This document shows, piece by piece, positions 18,449-26,868 of a stretch of 64,000 nt of DNA; position 1 is the first letter of the stretch; each line of letters begins with the position of its first letter. Origin of the DNA: Acetobacter estunensis (GTDB lineage: Bacteria > Pseudomonadota > Alphaproteobacteria > Acetobacterales > Acetobacteraceae); the NCBI RefSeq assembly GCF_011516945.1, contig NZ_WOTH01000003.1, forward strand, positions 111,823 through 175,822, written 5' to 3'. The notes under the pieces were generated by a model. That model was given only the letters and a program-made list of their open reading frames with translations. It ran no database searches and was not told the DNA's origin. Both the position numbers and the translations under genes were made by a program.

Positions 18449-18865
18449 ATGCAGATACGGCGTCTTTTCTTATCGGGGGCAATGAATCTCGCTGCGACTG
18501 AAACCGGTCCCAGTGGTGTGAGCGGTGCAATTTCAGTGCCAGCGGTGCCCATTCATGGACTGGCAAGCGTGACTTTCCCTGAGTGTGATGCCGGTGCCGG
18601 CCTGCTGGTCAGCAATGACGGCTCTGCTCCACTTTCTCTTTGGTACGCGTCTGGAGAAACCGAGGCACCCACTGTTCCGGATGGAGCACGCGCAAACGGC
18701 GGCCGCATCACCATTCAGCCGGGCGCGCAGGAAGTGCTGACCGATTGTATCGGCACTGTTGGTGTCACGTATCAGGGCGGCCCTTTCACCGTGGTGCCGG
18801 GCACGCTGCATTACGCAGGTTTCGAAGATCCGGCTGATCACCCGGCTGCTACGGTCAGCCTGTGA
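18449..18865 (+). CDS. Beta-rich protein between the terminase halves
   Basis: Predicted 138-residue protein with many short beta strands and Gly/Pro turns and a hydrophobic start (MQIRRLFLSGAMNLAATE). The TCTGAGG site lies seven bases before the ATG. It resembles small phage decoration or virion-surface proteins in composition, but I cannot assign a family. It lies exactly between the two terminase pieces and overlaps the start of the nuclease gene. Confidence 0.6.
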   Translation: MQIRRLFLSGAMNLAATETGPSGVSGAISVPAVPIHGLASVTFPECDAGAGLLVSNDGSAPLSLWYASGETEAPTVPDGARANGGRITIQPGAQEVLTDCIGTVGVTYQGGPFTVVPGTLHYAGFEDPADHPAATVSL

Positions 18866-19581
18866 TGATCGGTTCCTACACGGAGATCGTGGAAGACCGC
18901 CGCGTCATCACCGAAGGGCAGCTTGACGGCTATTCCATCGGGCTCGATCTCGGAAAGTCGCAGGATTTTACGGCGATCTGCGTGGCGGAAGTCTATCTTT
19001 GCGAGCGCCAGCGCTGGCAGCGGACAAAGTTCCAGCCTGCGGCGCAGACCGCGCAGCGTCGGGTGACGTGGCGCTACCGCATCCGCAACGTGCATCGCTA
19101 TCCACGGGGCACATCCTATCCCGATATTGCCAGATCTGTTCAGAATGTTATCGGACAACTGCCTGCGGCACCCGTGCCGCCCGCTCTGTTCGTGGACCGT
19201 ACGGGCGTCGGCGCACCGGTGGTCGATACCATGCGTGAAATGGGACTGGCGCTTGTCGGCGTGTCGATCACTGGCGGCTCGAAGGTGAACAGGCCGAACT
19301 CCCGCGAGGCGAATGTTCCGAAGTCGGTGCTGGCGTCTGCGCTGGACATTGCGTTTTCCGAGGACCGGCTCGAACTCACATCGCAGGCCACCGCGTCCGA
19401 AGCTCTGAAATCTGAATTGCAGGGGTTCAGAGTGAAGAAGACCGCGCACGGGAATGAGACGATGGAAGCGTGGCGTGAAGGCATCCATGACGACCTCGTG
19501 CTGGCCACAGCGCTGGCGGTGTGGGGTGGAGAGCAGCGCATCCGCCCGCGACCACCCATTCAATGGAGTATGGGCCGATGA
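18865..19581 (+). CDS. Terminase nuclease domain, separate gene
   Basis: RNase H-like nuclease of 238 residues matching the C-terminal half of large terminases. The three acidic sites are visible: IGLDLGKSQDFTAI (first Asp), PALFVDRTGVGAP (second Asp) and HDDLVLATALAVW (third, DD). It would cut DNA at the start and end of packaging. Start alternatives are GTG 18862 and ATG 18865, overlapping the preceding stop. The split from the ATPase is unusual. All three acidic positions are intact, so the protein may still work with the ATPase in trans. Confidence 0.8.
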   Translation: MIGSYTEIVEDRRVITEGQLDGYSIGLDLGKSQDFTAICVAEVYLCERQRWQRTKFQPAAQTAQRRVTWRYRIRNVHRYPRGTSYPDIARSVQNVIGQLPAAPVPPALFVDRTGVGAPVVDTMREMGLALVGVSITGGSKVNRPNSREANVPKSVLASALDIAFSEDRLELTSQATASEALKSELQGFRVKKTAHGNETMEAWREGIHDDLVLATALAVWGGEQRIRPRPPIQWSMGR

Positions 19582-20051
19582 CCATTGCCACAATCGACCC
19601 CGGCAACAGCGGCGCAATCGCCATCCTGTCCGATGCTGGCGACCTGATTGAGGTCTTCGACATGCCGACCGTGGCCATCACCGTGGCGAAGAAGCAGCGC
19701 AACGTCGTGTCTGCTCCGCTACTGGCGACAATGCTGAGGGCGCATGACCCGGCTGAGATATGGCTTGAGAAGGTCAGCACCAGACCGGGCGAGGGTGCCG
19801 TCGGAGCGTTCGCGTTCGGTCGTGGCGTTGGTGTTATCGAGGGTGTGGCCGCTGCTCTTGGTAAGCCGCTTTCGACCGTGACGCCAGCCGTCTGGAAGAA
19901 GGCCACCGGATGCCCTGCCGACAAGGGCGGAGCGAGAGTTAGGGCAATGCAGCTTTTCCCGACCGCTGCCGATCAGTTCAAGCGCGTGAAGGACGACGGG
20001 CGGGCAGAGGCCGCGCTGATCGGGGCTTACGCATGTCGAGCGCGGAAATAG
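19578..20051 (+). CDS. RuvC-like Holliday junction resolvase
   Basis: Protein of 157 residues with the RuvC/RNase H fold: IDPGNSGAIAIL contains the first catalytic Asp, EIWLEKVSTRPGEGAVGAFAFGRGVGVIEGV the Glu and conserved glycine turn, and KDDGRAEAALIGAYACR the last acidic pair. Phage versions resolve branched DNA before packaging. The ATGA overlap with the nuclease gene fixes the start at 19578; the long upstream in-frame extension to 19521 is inside that gene. Confidence 0.85.
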   Translation: MTIATIDPGNSGAIAILSDAGDLIEVFDMPTVAITVAKKQRNVVSAPLLATMLRAHDPAEIWLEKVSTRPGEGAVGAFAFGRGVGVIEGVAAALGKPLSTVTPAVWKKATGCPADKGGARVRAMQLFPTAADQFKRVKDDGRAEAALIGAYACRARK

Positions 20052-20166
20052 TCTCACAACACCTCAGAACGGCGCTCTGAATGTCGGTCCGCAAGAGGGA
20101 CAACATGCAGGGCGAACATCAACAAGAATGTTGTAACTATTTGATTTTGTATGGAAAAATAAGCGG

Positions 20167-20186
20167 CGGTGGTTCCCGAAGTAGGA
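20167..20186. repeat. attR-type direct repeat inside tRNA-Asn
   Basis: Identical to 11385-11404. It covers the last 17 bases of tRNA-Asn, including the encoded CCA, plus three bases beyond. Integration here keeps the tRNA intact. Confidence 0.9.
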
Positions 20187-20245
20187 CTCGAACCTACGAC
20201 CCAGCGATTAACAGTCGCTTGCTCTACCAACTGAGCTATTCGGGA
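20170..20245 (-). tRNA. tRNA-Asn (GTT)
   Basis: 76 bases folding as a perfect cloverleaf: acceptor TCCCGAA/TTCGGGA, D arm GCTC/GAGC, anticodon arm AGCGA/TCGCT with loop CTGTTAA (anticodon GTT), T arm GTAGG/CCTAC with TTCGAGT loop, discriminator A and encoded CCA. Its 3' end is the integration site of the adjacent element. Confidence 0.98.
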
Positions 20246-20260
20246 TCAGCCGTGGGCGAC

Positions 20261-20289
20261 CGTATACTCAACCTTGGCAGCGTCGTAAA
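20261..20289 (-). promoter_or_regulatory. Promoter of tRNA-Asn
   Basis: On the minus strand TTTACG (-35, 20284-20289) and TATACG (-10, 20261-20266) are 17 bases apart, with the -10 about 15 bases before the mature tRNA 5' end. Confidence 0.6.
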
Positions 20290-20421
20290 GCCTTTAGAGG
20301 AAGATTTTTCGCACATGGTTTTGACATCGCATAAACCGAAGGGCAGCAAGGGCATAGCGATACGGCACTGACTGAGCTGGCTTGTGCTTCGGTGCGGAAA
20401 ACAGGGACAAAGGGGCGAGGA

Positions 20422-21465
20422 ATGAAGGCAGAAGCGTACGTCCGGCAAGAGCGCAGTCGGAGACGTCTGCTTGTAGCTGCCGGAGGTACCTGTGGACTGG
20501 CATTTCTCGGTGGCGGACTGTGGTGGAAGGGGCATCGCCCGCATCGTGCGCATCTGCCACTCGACGGTCAGCCGCGTAGTCTCACCCTCGCATGGCCCGA
20601 TCCGGAGGTTGATCCGGTTCTGATCGTGGCGCGTGAGAGTGGATTTTTCACCCGCTATAATCTCGATGTGACAATCCGTCCGATGGTGACGGGCGATCAG
20701 GCCATTTCCGCGCTTACGCATGACGATTTCGCAGCGGCGGTTGCGCCGGCCTTATCCTGGCTGCCGGGACTGCACGCGGGCGTTCCGGCTCGTCTTGTTG
20801 CCGGATTGAGTGCGGGGACATTTCGGTTGCTGGTGCGCAAACGCAGTGGGATGACGCGACTGGAGCACCTGATCGGACGCACGGTCATTGTTCCGAATGA
20901 TGATTCGTCCGATCGCTGTTTTCTCTCGGTCCAGATGCGTCGCAAGGGGCTTAACCCGGGCGATGTGCACTGGCGTTCCGTGCCGGAGGCAGATCTCGAT
21001 CGCGTAGTGGCCGCGCCGGACATGGACGCGATCATCACCCACGACACGTTGGGGTGGCAGTTACGCATGGACAACACCGCCACACTTTTCGAATTGCTCG
21101 GTTCCACAACGGGACATTACGCCGAGCGCGTCAATCAGGTTCTGGGGCTGTCCGACCGTTTCATCGACACCGACCCACAGGGCGCGGCGGCATTGACATT
21201 GGCGCTGCGCGATGCGTGCCGGTGGATTGAAAAACACCGCAAGGATGTAGCGTCTCTGCTTGCGCCCCATCTGGTGGACATGGAACTGGCGGATGTGACC
21301 GACATGCTGGCGCATGAACCAGCCCCTGTGCATTTGCTGGGCCGCTGGTTGCGCGATCAGATGGCGCAATATGCCGATGAACTGAAGCTGATCGGTCGTT
21401 TGCCTGACACCATCTCGTCAGATCTGTTCGCCGCGTCCGTCTGCCGTGACGTGATCCATATCTGA
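20422..21465 (+). CDS. NMT1/NrtA-type ABC substrate-binding protein (orphan)
   Basis: Exported protein of 347 residues with a Tat-like leader (SRRRLLVAAGG, about 12-22) and a periplasmic-binding fold of the NMT1/SsuA/NrtA group: LTLAWPDPEVDPVLIVARESGFFTRYNLDV, then VTGDQAISAL. These proteins bind thiamine precursors, sulfonates, nitrate or similar small ligands for an ABC importer. No permease or ATPase gene is next to it, so the partner is elsewhere or lost. AGGGGCGAGG precedes the ATG at 20422; the ATG at 20392 is less likely. Confidence 0.72.
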   Translation: MKAEAYVRQERSRRRLLVAAGGTCGLAFLGGGLWWKGHRPHRAHLPLDGQPRSLTLAWPDPEVDPVLIVARESGFFTRYNLDVTIRPMVTGDQAISALTHDDFAAAVAPALSWLPGLHAGVPARLVAGLSAGTFRLLVRKRSGMTRLEHLIGRTVIVPNDDSSDRCFLSVQMRRKGLNPGDVHWRSVPEADLDRVVAAPDMDAIITHDTLGWQLRMDNTATLFELLGSTTGHYAERVNQVLGLSDRFIDTDPQGAAALTLALRDACRWIEKHRKDVASLLAPHLVDMELADVTDMLAHEPAPVHLLGRWLRDQMAQYADELKLIGRLPDTISSDLFAASVCRDVIHI

Positions 21466-21468
21466 CAT

Positions 21469-22686
21469 TCAGCTGCGTGCGGCGGTCAGTTCGTGCAATC
21501 TGTGGGCCAGAGTGGGATCGGTCGCGTGCAGATACAGGCCGTGCACACCGCGCGTGAGAATGACAAACAGCGCGTTGGCCATGACGTGGCGTTTTGCCGC
21601 CGTGACGTCGGCTACTCCTTCACGACCGATAAAAGCGGCGCTGTCCTCATAATGCTCAGGCAGAAAGATCACGCGATCTGACTTTGAATCGTAGCTGACA
21701 GAGGGACCGAGAATCACTCCTGCCCAGTTCAGGTCGAAACCCTGAACGGTGTAGACCGATCCCACTTCATCGATGGAATCTGCACGCTCAGCCCATGGCA
21801 GTGGATGATTGGGCTGGTTGCGGTCCCAGCGCAGGTGGAAGGAGCCGGCCTTCACCATGTGGTCTGCGCCGTTGAGCGTGTAGGGGAAGTCATAGGTCGC
21901 AAGAATGCGGCACAGGCCGTAGCGCGCGTCCAGAGTGCGGATGTCGTGATACATCGTTTCAGCGTCGTCATAGATTCGGAAATCGAAATCCTGTTTTGCC
22001 GGGAGAGGAAGCAGTCGTCCGTCGCACAGGGCGCGTATCCAGCGCATGACATCGGGGTGGGCGCGAACCCGGAATTGCTCCGTCAGTCGCACGGTTTCAT
22101 GCGGGATGTCGCCCAGATGTTTCTCCAGACGGTCCAGATCCCAGTATCCCTTGAACTTGAGTGTCTGGCGCGGGTCGAAGACCATCACGACGATGCGGGC
22201 CAGCTTGAGGATTTCATCAAGCTGGTTGTTCTGTCGGAAATGATTGTAGGCATCGCTTCGGGTGAGCAGGAGATGGGCTTCATCCACGAACACAATGTCT
22301 GTGTGTGCGCCGTTCTTGTGGGCGGCGTTGATGAAGGTGGTTGGTCGTTCATAGTCGCGTTTGCGAAGGGCCGGGACATCGGCGGCTATGTTGCGATAGA
22401 GTTTGATCATCTCGGGATGATTGACGAGGAGAATGTTGTTTGTCCCGTGCAGACAGCTTTTGGTGTCCCGACTGCGTGCTTCCTCCTGTATGCGCGTGAA
22501 CGCTGTGTTCAGGACGAGACTTTTCCCGGTTCCCGCATCGCCTTCGATCACGAGGACCGCGTGTTTGTCCGCTCGGTGCGTTTCGCAGAAGCGTATGATG
22601 GTGGTCACCAGTTCCTTCTGCTGAGACGTCAGATCACGGATGGGGGAAAGACGCTGTAGCGCGCTGTTTGTTTCGGAAAGGATCAT
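21469..22686 (-). CDS. DUF2075 DNA/RNA helicase-like ATPase
   Basis: Cytoplasmic P-loop NTPase of 405 residues. Walker A is VIEGDAGTGKSLVLN (around 45-59) and Walker B is DIVFVDEAHLLL (around 128-139). The later motifs MVFDPRQTL, LTEQFR and YTVQGFDLNWAGVILG are those of superfamily 1-like DUF2075 proteins. The family is associated with nucleic-acid processing, and some members occur with phage-defence genes, but this one has no such neighbours. The start at 22686 overlaps the stop of the YdcF-type gene as ATGA, so the two are coupled. Confidence 0.82.
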   Translation of the reverse strand: MILSETNSALQRLSPIRDLTSQQKELVTTIIRFCETHRADKHAVLVIEGDAGTGKSLVLNTAFTRIQEEARSRDTKSCLHGTNNILLVNHPEMIKLYRNIAADVPALRKRDYERPTTFINAAHKNGAHTDIVFVDEAHLLLTRSDAYNHFRQNNQLDEILKLARIVVMVFDPRQTLKFKGYWDLDRLEKHLGDIPHETVRLTEQFRVRAHPDVMRWIRALCDGRLLPLPAKQDFDFRIYDDAETMYHDIRTLDARYGLCRILATYDFPYTLNGADHMVKAGSFHLRWDRNQPNHPLPWAERADSIDEVGSVYTVQGFDLNWAGVILGPSVSYDSKSDRVIFLPEHYEDSAAFIGREGVADVTAAKRHVMANALFVILTRGVHGLYLHATDPTLAHRLHELTAARS

Positions 22687-23480
22687 CGTGCTTCCGGCAT
22701 GTCCAGTGGGGCGGGGAAGAGCCTGTCGGTCCAGCCCCGCATGCGGTAAGCGGCAAGGCCGATCCATTCATGAGCGGCCCAGTCGAGCACGGCCATGCGT
22801 GAGCCCAGCGACAGGGAGTAGGCGCGCAGATGCTCGCGTGAAAGATAACCGACCGGGTAGGGGGTTACGTTCCATCCGATACGGCGAAAGACGCCTATCG
22901 AACGCGGCATGTGGCTGGCCGATGTTACAAGAAGCCACGTTTCATCTGGCTTGGGATGAACAAGGGTGAAGCTGTCGGTGGCATTTTCCCGTGTGGTGCG
23001 AGAGCGGTCTTCCCACACAACCCGCTCAGGCGGCAGGCCGATGCCTGCGAGCAGGATTTTTGCCCATTTCGCTTCATTCGTGACGCCTTGCGTCACGTCA
23101 CCGGAGCCTCCTGTAAAGATAAGCTTTGCGTCCGGGTAATGTCGTGCCAGCGTGGCGAAGGCTGTCAGACGGTCACCGGCCTGACCCGTGACAGGGGTCT
23201 GACGGTCTTCGCTGAGAAGATCGTCGATCGAGCCTCCCAGCACGATGATGCCGTCCACATGGGGAGATAGCGTGCGAACCTGTGGAAAACGGTCTTCCAG
23301 CGGGCGGATAGCCCATTGATCCACGGGACAGACGAGGCAGAGGGCAAGAAGGACGGCCACACCCCCGACCAGCATACGGCCAGTGCGGTGACGGCGGAAA
23401 AGAAGGCCCAGCAGCAAAAGCTCAACAAGCAGCGCTGTTGGCATCATCGTCATGGTCAGCAACTTGCCGATCAGGAACAT
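22683..23480 (-). CDS. YdcF/SanA-type membrane protein (DUF218)
   Basis: Inner-membrane protein of 265 residues: two hydrophobic segments in the first 60 residues, then a periplasmic DUF218 domain with IIVLGGSIDD, AKLIFTGGSGD, ERVVWEDRSRTTRENA and LLVTSASHMPRSIGVFR. The family (ElyC, SanA, YdcF) is linked to envelope and peptidoglycan-precursor metabolism, with an unproven enzymatic role. GGAGG lies ahead of the ATG at 23480. It is translationally coupled to the DUF2075 gene. Confidence 0.85.
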   Translation of the reverse strand: MFLIGKLLTMTMMPTALLVELLLLGLLFRRHRTGRMLVGGVAVLLALCLVCPVDQWAIRPLEDRFPQVRTLSPHVDGIIVLGGSIDDLLSEDRQTPVTGQAGDRLTAFATLARHYPDAKLIFTGGSGDVTQGVTNEAKWAKILLAGIGLPPERVVWEDRSRTTRENATDSFTLVHPKPDETWLLVTSASHMPRSIGVFRRIGWNVTPYPVGYLSREHLRAYSLSLGSRMAVLDWAAHEWIGLAAYRMRGWTDRLFPAPLDMPEAR

Positions 23481-23607
23481 GCCGCCACCTCCTTTTTCAT
23501 CGCGCACAAAGCCATAGTCCCCTCATGAAAGGGAGGCAATGTGGGTTGGGATGTCATTTCGTTATCGAAGTAAAGACAGCGCGCGCGTCACGCGCTATCG
23601 TGCTGCC

Positions 23608-24186
23608 ATGATGAAGCTTTCTTCCCATGACGCCCTCTTGGTGGTGGACGTGCAGAACGATTTCCTGCCCGGTGGCGCGCTGCCGGTTGGAGAAGGGGAC
23701 GCCGTCATTCCTGTGATCAACCGTCTCTCGGCGTTGCCGTTTGGAACGGTTGTGGCGACGCAGGATTGGCATCCCCCCACGCATTGCTCGTTCCGTGAAC
23801 AGGGCGGCCAATGGCCGACGCATTGTGTCGCCGGGACGACTGGCGCGGAGCTGGCAAGCGGGTTGGATCAACGTCACGTAGCCCTGATTCTTCGCAAGGG
23901 GTTGTCTCCCTCAGCAGACAGTTACTCGGCGTTTCGCGACAACAGTGGTGCAGCCACGACAGGTCTTGAGGGATGGCTGCGCGCCATGGGTATGGCGCGT
24001 GTGTTTGTCACGGGGTTGGCGCTGGATGTGTGCGTTACGGAGACCGCTCGTGATGCCCAGAAGGCCGGTTTTGCAACATTGGTGGTGGAGGATGCGTGTC
24101 GGGGGATTGCTTCAGGCGCGGATGCGACGAAGGAACTGAGAAAAGCCGGCATTCCGCTTCTTCTGTCTGCTGAGCTAGGAGCATGA
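23608..24186 (+). CDS. pncA: Nicotinamidase
   Basis: Cysteine hydrolase of 192 residues converting nicotinamide to nicotinate for NAD salvage. The triad is visible: Asp in LLVVDVQNDFLPGGAL (around 10), Lys in LILRKGLSPSADSYSAF (around 95), and Cys in TGLALDVCVTETARDA (around 139). The metal site is in ATQDWHPPTHCSF (Asp and two His). ATG codons at 23608 and 23611 are both possible. The stop overlaps the start of the BMP-type binding-protein gene as ATGA, coupling it to a nucleoside transporter operon. Confidence 0.93.
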   Translation: MMKLSSHDALLVVDVQNDFLPGGALPVGEGDAVIPVINRLSALPFGTVVATQDWHPPTHCSFREQGGQWPTHCVAGTTGAELASGLDQRHVALILRKGLSPSADSYSAFRDNSGAATTGLEGWLRAMGMARVFVTGLALDVCVTETARDAQKAGFATLVVEDACRGIASGADATKELRKAGIPLLLSAELGA

Positions 24187-25289
24187 AGGGACATGGTTTA
24201 CTCACGCGCCGTCATCTTCTGGCGGGCGTTGGGGCAGGGATAGGCTGCGGGCTTTTGCCTGCGCAGGCAGCCCCCGGACAGACCCGCTTCGCGCCGTTGG
24301 CGGAAGAAGAGGCGCTGATCGCCTTCGGGCATGTCGGTCCTATTACGGATGGTGGATGGACCACCGCGCATGAACTTGGCATCCAGAAGATGAAGCGTGT
24401 CTTTCCAAAGCTGCGCACCATCTATGTCGAGACGGTGCCGTATTCTGCGGATGCGACCCGAATTTTTCGCCAGTTCGTGGCGGAAGGTGCGCAAATGGTT
24501 ATCGCTACCTCAAACTATGGCGATTTCATCAAGGATGTGGCGGACCGGGCGCCTGACGTGGCGTTTCTTGAGTGCGACGGTACACGGGTGACGGACAATC
24601 TGGGCTGGTATTACATTACGCACTGGTATGCCAGCTACATCATCGGTGTGGCGGCCGGTCTGATGACGAAAACAAATCGTCTTGGTTATGTCGGGACGTT
24701 TCCCGTCCCTTCTGTCATCGCGAGCGCCAACGCGACATTGCTGGGCGCGCAGTCGGTCAATCCGGCCTGCACGATGAACGTGATTTCCATCAATTCATGG
24801 TTCGATCCGCAGGCGGCAACGCAGGCTGCAAGTGCGCTGGCGGACAGTGGATGCGATTTTCTATGTGGAATCACGGATGACCCGGCCTATCTGCGCGTGG
24901 CGCAAGCACGAGGGTTGAAAGCGGCGATGTGGAATCTCGATATGCGCCGTTTCGGTCCTGATTCTTATGTCAGTTCAGTCGTGCTCGATTTTTCACATTT
25001 CTATATCGAACAGGTGCGCGCGCGCCTGACCGGACAATGGAAGGCGGCGGGCACGTTTCTCACTCTCGGTCACGGAGTGGACCGCGATGTCTGGGGGGCC
25101 ACCGTGCCGCCGGAGATCGCGGCAAGGGCGGATGCCGTGCGCGATCGGATTCTGGCGGGCGAGACACCATTTCGTGGACCTATTCGTGATGCGAGTGGAC
25201 GCATCCGTGTGGCGGCCGGAGAGATCATGGACGATCAGGCGATCTATCAATGGGACTGGGCCGTGCAGGGGATGACGGGTCTTGTCTGA
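24183..25289 (+). CDS. BMP family nucleoside-binding protein
   Basis: Exported substrate-binding protein of 368 residues with a Tat-like leader (TRRHLLAGVGAGIGCGLLPAQAA). It is of the basic membrane protein (BMP/PnrA) family: IAFGHVGPITDGGWTTAHELG, AEGAQMVIATSNYGDF, GLMTKTNRLGYVGTFPVP and NSWFDPQAATQAASAL. In known systems these bind purine nucleosides for the NupABC-type importer, whose ATPase and two permeases follow directly. It begins in an ATGA overlap with pncA. Confidence 0.9.
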   Translation: MKGHGLLTRRHLLAGVGAGIGCGLLPAQAAPGQTRFAPLAEEEALIAFGHVGPITDGGWTTAHELGIQKMKRVFPKLRTIYVETVPYSADATRIFRQFVAEGAQMVIATSNYGDFIKDVADRAPDVAFLECDGTRVTDNLGWYYITHWYASYIIGVAAGLMTKTNRLGYVGTFPVPSVIASANATLLGAQSVNPACTMNVISINSWFDPQAATQAASALADSGCDFLCGITDDPAYLRVAQARGLKAAMWNLDMRRFGPDSYVSSVVLDFSHFYIEQVRARLTGQWKAAGTFLTLGHGVDRDVWGATVPPEIAARADAVRDRILAGETPFRGPIRDASGRIRVAAGEIMDDQAIYQWDWAVQGMTGLV

Positions 25290-26868
25290 AAACGACGTCA
25301 TGGCGGGCCAGCATCCGCCCGTAATGCGGTCAGGCACGCCGCCTGTTCTGCAACTTGTCGGAATATGCAAGTATTTCCCCGGCGTTGCGGCCAATGAGGA
25401 TGTGTCGCTCACCATTCGCTCAGGCGAGATCCACGCCCTTTTGGGGGAGAATGGCGCGGGTAAATCCACCCTCATGAACATTGTCACCGGGATCTATCAG
25501 CCGGACGGTGGCGAGATGATTCTTGACGGTTATGGCGTGGCGTTTTCCAGCCCACAGGAAGCGATCCGCGCCGGGATCGGCATGGTGCATCAGCATTTCC
25601 GACTGGTCTCGGCCTTTACTGTTGCCGAAAACATTCATCTTGGCTGGAGCGACACGCCGCGTCATATCCCAGCGGGTGTTCTGGAGGCTCACACCCGTGA
25701 ACTGGGTGAGCGTTTTGGGATGCCTCTCGATCCTGCCGCCCGCGTGGAGGATCTTTCGGCCGGCGAACAGCAGCGCGTGGAAATCGTGCGGGTGCTGGCG
25801 CGCAAGGCCCGATTGCTGATCCTTGACGAGCCGACGGCCGTGCTCACCCCGGCCGAGGCAAACGATCTCTTCCGCGCCTTGCGTGCCTTTCGGGCGGAGG
25901 GAAATGCCGTCATCATCATCACCCACAAGCTCGATGAGGTGATGGAAGCGTCCGATCGCGTCACCATACTTCGTGGCGGGCGCAATGTTGGAACATGGGC
26001 GACGAAGGACTGTTCGCCGCAGATGCTGGCGGCCACGATGGTGGGGCGTGAGATCGTGCGGCAGGATCTGCGTGTCCGGGCGCCCGATGCCGTGCCGCGT
26101 AGTGCGAAGCCGGTGATGAGTTTGCGGCATGTCAGCGTGCGTGATGGACGCGGTGTGGAAACGCTCTCGGATGTGTCGCTCGATCTGATGGGCGAGGAGA
26201 TTTTCGGTGTTGCTGGTGTGGCGGGGAGCGGCCAGCGGGAATTGACTGAACTGCTCACGGGATTGCGCGCTCCGGATCGCGGGGACGTGCTGCTGGAGGG
26301 CAAGGCGTTGCCTGCGGATGCCGTCGCCGTGGCGCGGGCGGGCGTGGGGCATATTCCGCAAGACCGTCTGCAGAGCGCGCTTGTCCCTTCGCTTGGTGTG
26401 ACCGACAACATGGCGCTGCGCGAATACGATCGCGCGCCCATCGGTGGAAACGGGCTTTATCACGCAGGCGCGGCGTTGCGGCTTGCACAGGATATTGCGA
26501 CCGTAGCCGGGGTGAAAATCCCTGATTATTCCATGCCTGTGCGTAATCTTTCCGGTGGAAACCAGCAGCGTCTGGTGGCGCGGCGTGAGATGCGGATCGC
26601 CTCAAAGGTGCTTGTGGCGGCCTATCCCAGCCGGGGGCTGGATATTGGCGCGATTGCCACGCTGCATCGGTATTTCGCGCAGTTGCGCGACGAAGGCCGT
26701 GCGCTTGTCATTGTTTCCGAGGATCTCGAGGAACTTCTCAACCTGTCGGATCGGATTGGGGTTCTCTTTCATGGGCGGATCATGGGTGTGCTCGATGCGG
26801 CGCAGGCGGATGTGGAGCGGCTGGGGCTTATGATGGGTGGCCGGACGGAAGAGAGGGGAGCGCAATGA
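25282..26868 (+). CDS. Nucleoside ABC transporter, double ATPase
   Basis: Cytoplasmic ATPase of 528 residues with two ABC modules. Module 1 has GENGAGKST (about 54-62), signature LSAGEQQRVEI and Walker B LLILDEPTAVLTP. Module 2 has a degenerate Walker A region (GVAGSGQRELTELLTG), signature LSGGNQQRL and VLVAAYPSRGLDIGA, lacking the usual catalytic glutamate, as is typical for sugar/nucleoside importers. The start is either TTG at 25282 (overlapping the BMP gene) or ATG at 25300; neither has a strong ribosome-binding site. Confidence 0.92.
   Translation: MSENDVMAGQHPPVMRSGTPPVLQLVGICKYFPGVAANEDVSLTIRSGEIHALLGENGAGKSTLMNIVTGIYQPDGGEMILDGYGVAFSSPQEAIRAGIGMVHQHFRLVSAFTVAENIHLGWSDTPRHIPAGVLEAHTRELGERFGMPLDPAARVEDLSAGEQQRVEIVRVLARKARLLILDEPTAVLTPAEANDLFRALRAFRAEGNAVIIITHKLDEVMEASDRVTILRGGRNVGTWATKDCSPQMLAATMVGREIVRQDLRVRAPDAVPRSAKPVMSLRHVSVRDGRGVETLSDVSLDLMGEEIFGVAGVAGSGQRELTELLTGLRAPDRGDVLLEGKALPADAVAVARAGVGHIPQDRLQSALVPSLGVTDNMALREYDRAPIGGNGLYHAGAALRLAQDIATVAGVKIPDYSMPVRNLSGGNQQRLVARREMRIASKVLVAAYPSRGLDIGAIATLHRYFAQLRDEGRALVIVSEDLEELLNLSDRIGVLFHGRIMGVLDAAQADVERLGLMMGGRTEERGAQ

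Larger units (their letters stand above)
11385..20186 (+). mobile_element. Integrated element at tRNA-Asn, 8.8 kb
   Basis: The element is bounded by identical 20-bp direct repeats at 11385-11404 and 20167-20186; the right copy forms the 3' end of an intact tRNA-Asn gene. Inside are a P4-type tyrosine integrase, an XRE repressor with operator, small coupled early genes, an A+T-rich orphan, an AlpA-like regulator, terminase genes and a RuvC-like resolvase. No capsid, portal, tail, lysis or replication-initiation gene is recognisable. It is therefore a prophage remnant or a phage satellite rather than a complete prophage. The integrase gene lies at the end away from the intact tRNA. Confidence 0.88.

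Noticed and set aside
21469..23480. Known anti-phage system around the DUF2075 gene
   Set aside because: No partner genes of a recognised defence system are present; only the YdcF-type gene is coupled.
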